NCBI GenBank assembly: GCA_905182995.1
Contig: CAJJDP010000133.1
Span: 196,013-260,012 of the forward strand
Direction of reading: 5' to 3'
DNA from: Paramecium octaurelia
Lineage: Eukaryota > Ciliophora > Oligohymenophorea > Peniculida > Parameciidae
Length of the DNA: 64,000 nt
Shown here: positions 59,003 to 64,000 of the stretch, one piece after another
Position numbering within the stretch: position 1 is the stretch's first letter
Layout: every line of letters starts with the position of its first letter
Position numbers and translations under genes: made by a program
The notes under the pieces: model-generated
Databases searched by the model: none
What the model was told of the DNA's origin: nothing
Seen by the model: only the letters and a program-made list of their open reading frames with translations

Positions 59003-60883
59003 TCACTATTTTAATCTTTTTTATTTCAATTCTTATTCTATTTACCAAGCTTTCTTTCGTTTTGGTTTGATCTCAGGCAAGGCTTCTTTGTTTTCAGCAG
59101 AAAGATATTGATTAACCAATTCAAAGTTTTTCTTGGCATTAACTTTAGGAAATTGTAATAAACTCACTTACTTATTTTAATCTTATTGTTTAGGTTTATT
59201 GTCTTTTATCCCTTTTTTCTATTCATCTTTAAGTATAAATTGATTTTCATTCATTTTTCTATTTGTATCAATATTTTGTTCAATTTTAATTTATCCATTT
59301 TCAAATTCTTATACTAGAGATGCTGGAGAACCTAATGCTAATTTCTTAGCACTATAATAACTGCTCACTCCAGCTTTTTCTTTCAATTCTCTAACGAATC
59401 TTTCATTTTTCTATTATTCTAACATCATCTCATATCTTTTTTATTCTTACTTATTAATTTATTCAAGTGCTTGTTTTCTTTTTTATTTTTATTATTCTTC
59501 CTTATATCTTTGATTACCCAGCCTCAGATGTTCTAATTTACTTGAGATTTTAAGACTTAATTTTTCCAATTGTTCTTACCTTTTTTATTCTGCTGCCATT
59601 CTATTCTATTACATTTTTCTAATGAAATCTAAGGCTTTTAATTAAGAATCCTTGTCTTTATCTATTAACATTCTCTCTCTCAGACCGTTTCGTGCCTTAA
59701 CCTTTTTTCGTTTTCTCACATAGACTTCTAGTTTCTTTTTTGGATAAGTGGAAGTTCTTTATTTATTGTGAATTGAAGATCTCTATTCTTTCTATGGTAA
59801 TGATTATGTTATTTATTGCTATTCTTCAAGTTTTTCACAATCCTTCCTCATTTAATCTAACTCTTATTATTTCTTTCTCCTTTACAGTGTATTTGGAGTC
59901 ATCGCGCCAATATGTTTTTAAGGATTCATAGTATTGAAGAAATCAAATAACTCCTTGTTAATAGCACTTTTTGTTCTAGGCTTCTTTTCTTTTTAATACC
60001 TATGTGCACTCTTACACTCTCTCATTTTTACTTGCAATTTCTCACTTTCAATTTCAAAGGTTAAATTAAATTGTTTACCTTTTTTGTTTTAGGTTCTTAA
60101 AGGAAAAATCATACTCTTAAAAAATTTGTCCCTTAATTATTACTTGTGTAGTTTTTCTTATTATTCTTATTCTTCTTTTTTCTATAATTCTTCTTTTTGC
60201 TATTATTCCTCTATTTATTTCTAATTTGCTTCTAATTCTGCCTTCTCCTAATTATTTTGATCAGTCTCCTACTTCTATTAGCTGATATCATTGTTTGATT
60301 AAGATGGATTGTTTTATTCTTAATTTTCTTGTACTTCCACTTTGGTTGTTCTTCTTTTCGTAGTTTTCTTTTTTTGATTGCCTCTTTAACCCTAATTTTC
60401 AAGATTACCTTCCTTTTATTGTTTTTACTCTTTATTTTATCCTTACTCTTGTTAATTTGACCTATTTGATTAATTACCTTCTTTTTCCTGTTTAACTTCC
60501 TTATTATTGGATAATTGAGCATCCTAGCTATTTTCAATTGTTTGATCATTAATGGAATTTTGCTTATTTCCCTAGTCTTCCTATTATTATTCTGTCTGCT
60601 CCTTTTTTCCCTACTATTCCTTTTCATTTTGAGCATCCAATGTTTCACCTTGTAAATCAGTGTCTAATGTAGTTTTCTCCTTATTCAACTCTTGCTACTG
60701 GTTATTTGTATTTTCAGAGGTATTATTAGTTTATTCATTTTAATTTTCATTTCCATTTTATTACTCTTAGGTTGCTTGAGCTTTCTTGTCATCCTCATCT
60801 TGTTATTCTTATCGTTCCTATTGCAAAACGGTTTCTTGATTATTTTAATTTTATATAGGATCATCATTTTCATTTTATTGCAT
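59003..60883 (-). CDS. Coiled-coil protein with acidic Q/N-rich head
   Basis: A single-exon ORF of 626 residues with no recognised family. Residues 1-240 are low-complexity Asn, Gln, Glu and Lys, probably disordered and with most Gln as TAA/TAG. From about 265 there is a more ordered region (KQFNLTFEIESEKLQVKM, ELFDFFNTMNP), then basic patches (KKKLEVYVRKRKKVKA) and long helices rich in Glu, Arg, Gln and Lys (QQNRMAAEQKRQEQLEKLS). The tail ends LPEIKPKRKKAWQ. The highly basic C-terminal half could associate with microtubules or nucleic acid, which is a guess. It lies 35 bases from the next same-strand gene. Confidence 0.72.
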
Positions 60884-60918
60884 AATTTATAATAAATAAT
60901 ATTAGAAAACAATAACAT

Positions 60919-62094
60919 TCACATATTGATTTCAATTTAATCAGTTTTTTATGAATGTTTTGAATCAAATTGAATGATGGAACCTTCATTCACATTATTC
61001 ATTAACTAATTTTCAATTATCTATTAAAAGTCTTTAACATTAAACAAAGATCTAATTAGTTTATGTTCATTTAATTGTATGGCCGAAGTGTTGCCTCTTG
61101 AAATTCAATAATACTCTATACCTTTAAGTATTTGGACAAGTCCTCCTATGTCCTGAATTGCATTAAGAATCTAGTTATCTGGCACTACTTTTCTAACTAG
61201 GCAAGGGCAATGGCTCTTTCGCATGAAAACTATCTCCTTCCTCCACATCTTCCTCCCCTTACTCCCAGTCATTTCCCTTTTTGGGGACAACTGGTTTTGG
61301 AACAGCTGTCTGGACATTCAATTGAGTTTATTGTAAATAGTTTCTGGACATGATATTTGTTTATAGATTCGTTTGATTAGATGTACCTTCTTGCAACTTG
61401 TCAGCGGATGATTTCAACTCCTTTTGCCTTCTGCTTAATACATAATCATAGGTAGTCATGTTATTGAATCTAAAATAGATGTGCATAACTATTAGAAATG
61501 TGACGGGAATCATTAATATAATAGTGACTCCCATGTACACATAGCTGAGTATCTTATTCAAAAGTATTGAAATGATTATTACAGTAATTAAATAGAGTTC
61601 CAAAAGTACTATTAATATGCAAAAGTATTTATAATTTCTTAATCCTATACAATTATTTAACCATACACAATGATGATCGAAGAGTTCTGTGCATCTATTG
61701 CATTGTTTGCAATGCTTCGATGAGGCATGAACATAAGCATGACAAGCCTTACAATAGCAATTCAATGTAGATTCATATTTGATTCTATCATAATAATTAT
61801 TTTTCATTACTTCTTCTCCTTAAGTTTGTATTAAGTATATATCTCTGGATCTGTAGGATCTATTTTTGTTGTAATAAACCAAAATATTAGGATGAAAAAT
61901 GAAAAAATCGTAACCAAAATCCAAAGTTGATTCTTATAAATTTGAATTTATATTTTTACATAATCTAAGGTTTGAAATAAGATTATTATGTAATGTCCAA
62001 TGTATAGAATTGCCACTCCAATTTAATAATAATTTATTCCTGTTTTGCACTGGAATCCATGTCTATTCACTATACTTTAATTACTTTAATTCAT
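60919..62094 (-). CDS. DHHC-type protein S-acyltransferase (palmitoyltransferase)
   Basis: A 374-residue membrane enzyme that adds palmitate to Cys of target proteins. Two helices come first ([30 protein letters not shown]), then DPTDPE, then the Cys-rich domain ([41 protein letters not shown]). The catalytic sequence is DHHC, near residue 130. Two more helices follow. The C-terminal tail is acidic and Gln-rich ([12 protein letters not shown]). Introns at 61785-61810 (26 nt, joining DPTDPE to the Cys-rich domain) and 61097-61121 (25 nt) give 375 codons exactly. A different splice solution for the last 100 residues is conceivable (see findings); the catalytic part is secure. Location, probably Golgi or plasma membrane, is not indicated. 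Confidence 0.9.
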
Positions 62095-62949
62095 AATTAA
62101 TAATATATATCATAATCAGATAAAATAATTATTGGCTCATTCAATAGGGTTTTATTTGAAATTTAAAACTTTTAAAAGAATATTGTTATCAACTTGACTC
62201 AAATCATTATATTGAGTATTACTATCACTTTACTCAATTTATTCTATTAATACTAGTGTTTGAACTAGTCTAAAATTATAAGTATCTACTATAGCATTCT
62301 GAATTTCAGTTTATATTATGATTTACAATTATTCCTACAATCATTTCAAAATAATCACAACTTTATGTTTTTCTATTCCTATATAAATGATTAATTAAAG
62401 TGATATATCTATTCATCAACTCTTCATTCCACATTGTTTCTTCCTTAAAGCAACTTAGTTACGGTCATTCTTTAACATTTCTTTGTAAGTAAAATTTGAT
62501 TGAATTTAATATAAACTTCAATTCTTCAACTTTAATGAGTTGACTCTTTTTCGCTTATTCAAATAACTTCTTAATTACTACCTAAACCAAATTACAGGCC
62601 ATGTGTTCAAGATTTCAAACTAGGTGGATTTAAGAGTACATATATTTTATTCGAAGATGCTTTTGTTAATGTAGACAATTCCTTGCCATTAATGTATTCA
62701 AAAAATTAATTTATATTATTTAAAAGCGAACAATCATTAGTAGTTTTAAGAATTGGAGTTGCTTTATGGATTGATATACATATGGCAAAGGACTAAATAT
62801 GGGATTTATTGACCTCCTCAATGTCGAGATTTCAATGTGCTTGATACTTGTTGTGTGTTTTGAAAATGGATGAACATTTATATAGATTAATAAATTTATG
62901 TAAAATAACAATATAATTAAATTTGAATTTCAAAAATAAAGTAACTAAT
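62095..62949. other. Divergent intergenic region with a possible ORF remnant
   Basis: About 850 AT-rich bases. A plus-strand frame is open from 62539 to a TGA at 62844 and looks partly protein-like (FKLGGFKSTYILFEDAF, SEQSLVVLRIGVALW). It has no ATG near its 5' end; the first in-frame Met is at 62692. It could be a gene remnant, an exon with an unrecognised upstream part, or chance. Otherwise nothing is seen. Confidence 0.4.
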
Positions 62950-64000
62950 ATGAGATTAAATGACTTGACAGAATCTAGGAAGATGTTGAAACAATTTAAG
63001 GATAAGGATGTCAGACCGCCAAGATCATACAGTGATTTTTCGAAATCCCCAAGATAATTGTAGTTAGATACAACTCAATTGTATTCGTGGGGTAAGATCG
63101 TTATTTAATGTAGGTTTAAATACTTGTGGTTAACAATTAAAGAATAATAAAAACATAACTCCACACTATTAAGGAGTGACATTGTGTTCTGCAGGAGAAA
63201 ATCATACTATCATCGTGAATAATAAGAATGAAGTTATAGGATTTGGTGACAACTAATTTGGGTAATTGGGATATGAATCAAATACTCAACCGAAACTGAG
63301 TCCCATATTCAAAGATCAAAGGATAACTAGTGTAGTTTGTGGAGCTGAACATACATTTATGTTGACAGCTAAAGGCGAAGTGTATTCTTGGGGTTTAAAT
63401 TTGAAAGGCCAATTAGGTTTGGGTTGTTTCGATAACATAAGTCAGCCCACTCTTGTATATGGGTTATTGCCATTTGGTAATAGTAATGCGAAGGCAAGAG
63501 AACAATAATAGGGTCATAAACGGATGAAGAGTGCTAATGAAGGAGATTAGTCTACATCTCCGGGATTGAAGGAGAGATCCTCATCAATCGACAATATAAT
63601 GGAGTAGCTTGTCATGATGAAAGAGAAGATCAAATAAAAGAATACGAATGATAGTTAATGTTAGATTTTATTATAAAATGACGAAGCAGTGTAATAAGTC
63701 GCATGCGGTGCATTGCATACTTTAATATTGACTAACAAGAATAGAATTTTCTCTTGTGGTTTTGGTGAATCATATGCATTGGGACACTAAGAGAATTAAA
63801 CAATAAGTGAGTTTAAATTAATTTAAAATTTATCTCATTTTAAAGTGGAGAAAATTAGTTGTGGCTTAGCACATTCAGGTTGCATCATCGAAGGTGGGAA
63901 ACCTTACTTATGGGGTTTTTGCAAATCCAATAAAGAATTCTACAAATAACCAACTCAAATCAAAATTGTGGATGAATTCAACAATTAGTAATGTGTATTG
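62950..64000 (+). CDS. RCC1-repeat protein, 3' end cut by window edge
   Basis: Beta-propeller protein of the RCC1 type; such domains act as guanine-exchange factors or scaffolds. After a basic head (LTESRKMLKQFKDKD) the repeats are clear: TLCSAGENHTIIVNNKNEVIGFGDNQFGQLGY, SVVCGAEHTFMLTAKGEVYSWGLNLKGQLGLG, a charged insert of about 70 residues, then VACGALHTLILTNKNRIFSCGFGESYALGH and ISCGLAHSGCI. A 22-nt intron (63092-63113) joins LYSWG to LNTCGQQL. The frame is open to base 64000, so the C-terminus is missing. The insert between blades, Ser/Gln-rich with a short helix, is unusual for plain RCC1 and is typical of divergent RCC1-like proteins. Partner GTPase unknown. Confidence 0.88.

Noticed and set aside
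1..64000. Mobile element, CRISPR array, tRNA or rRNA gene, telomere repeat
   Set aside because: No transposase or reverse-transcriptase motif, no regular direct repeats with spacers, no cloverleaf with a recognisable anticodon arm and no G4T2/G3T3 telomere repeats were seen on either strand. A tRNA scan could still find something in the AT-rich gaps.

Overview
The window looks like macronuclear DNA of a Paramecium (aurelia-type) ciliate. The evidence is direct. It is very AT-rich. Dozens of recognisable proteins read through TAA and TAG as glutamine, with TGA as the only stop. Nearly every gene that needs one is interrupted by tiny GT...AG introns of 21-34 nt, and genes are separated by only tens to hundreds of bases. 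After the introns given here are removed, every complete gene has a length divisible by three with no internal TGA, which is a strong check on the models. I saw no tRNA, rRNA, transposon, CRISPR array or telomeric repeat.

I model 30 protein genes. Positions 1-14900: a WD40 protein (cut by the left edge), an Asterix/WDR83OS-like membrane protein, a secreted furin-repeat protein, a plasma-membrane-type Ca2+-ATPase, a multi-pass RING protein, and a soluble-type adenylyl cyclase with two cyclase domains, a P-loop NTPase region and a C-terminal PH domain. Positions 15100-27300: four tandem membrane-bound hybrid histidine kinases, plainly local duplicates. The fourth has lost its phospho-acceptor histidine and ATP-lid motif but keeps an intact receiver. 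Its stop codon overlaps the start of a TM9SF (nonaspanin) gene by four bases (ATGA).

Positions 29200-39000: proteins of a ciliary or cytoskeletal kind, namely two sperm-tail PG-rich repeat proteins, a probable Jhy homologue, coiled-coil proteins, an STK32/YANK-like kinase and a Q/N/S-rich protein. Positions 39300-49100: a coiled-coil protein with a degenerate EF-hand, then a 2092-residue membrane protein with an ectodomain, a Cys-rich region, about six membrane helices and a Q-rich cytoplasmic tail. That tail carries 25 consecutive Gln, 22 of them encoded by TAA or TAG. Positions 49500-64000: a small basic protein, a single-pass membrane protein, a GDA1/CD39 apyrase, a short-chain dehydrogenase, ribosomal protein eL37, a rhomboid protease, a YwqK/MORN-like repeat protein, a coiled-coil protein, a DHHC palmitoyltransferase and an RCC1-repeat protein running off the right edge.

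The content suggests signalling (Ca2+, cAMP, His-Asp phosphorelay), secretory-pathway and ciliary functions, but there is no sign of operon-like co-regulation. The most unusual items are the four-kinase array with its degenerate member, the 4-nt gene overlap, the polyglutamine tract written in reassigned stop codons, and the adenylyl cyclase with a PH domain.
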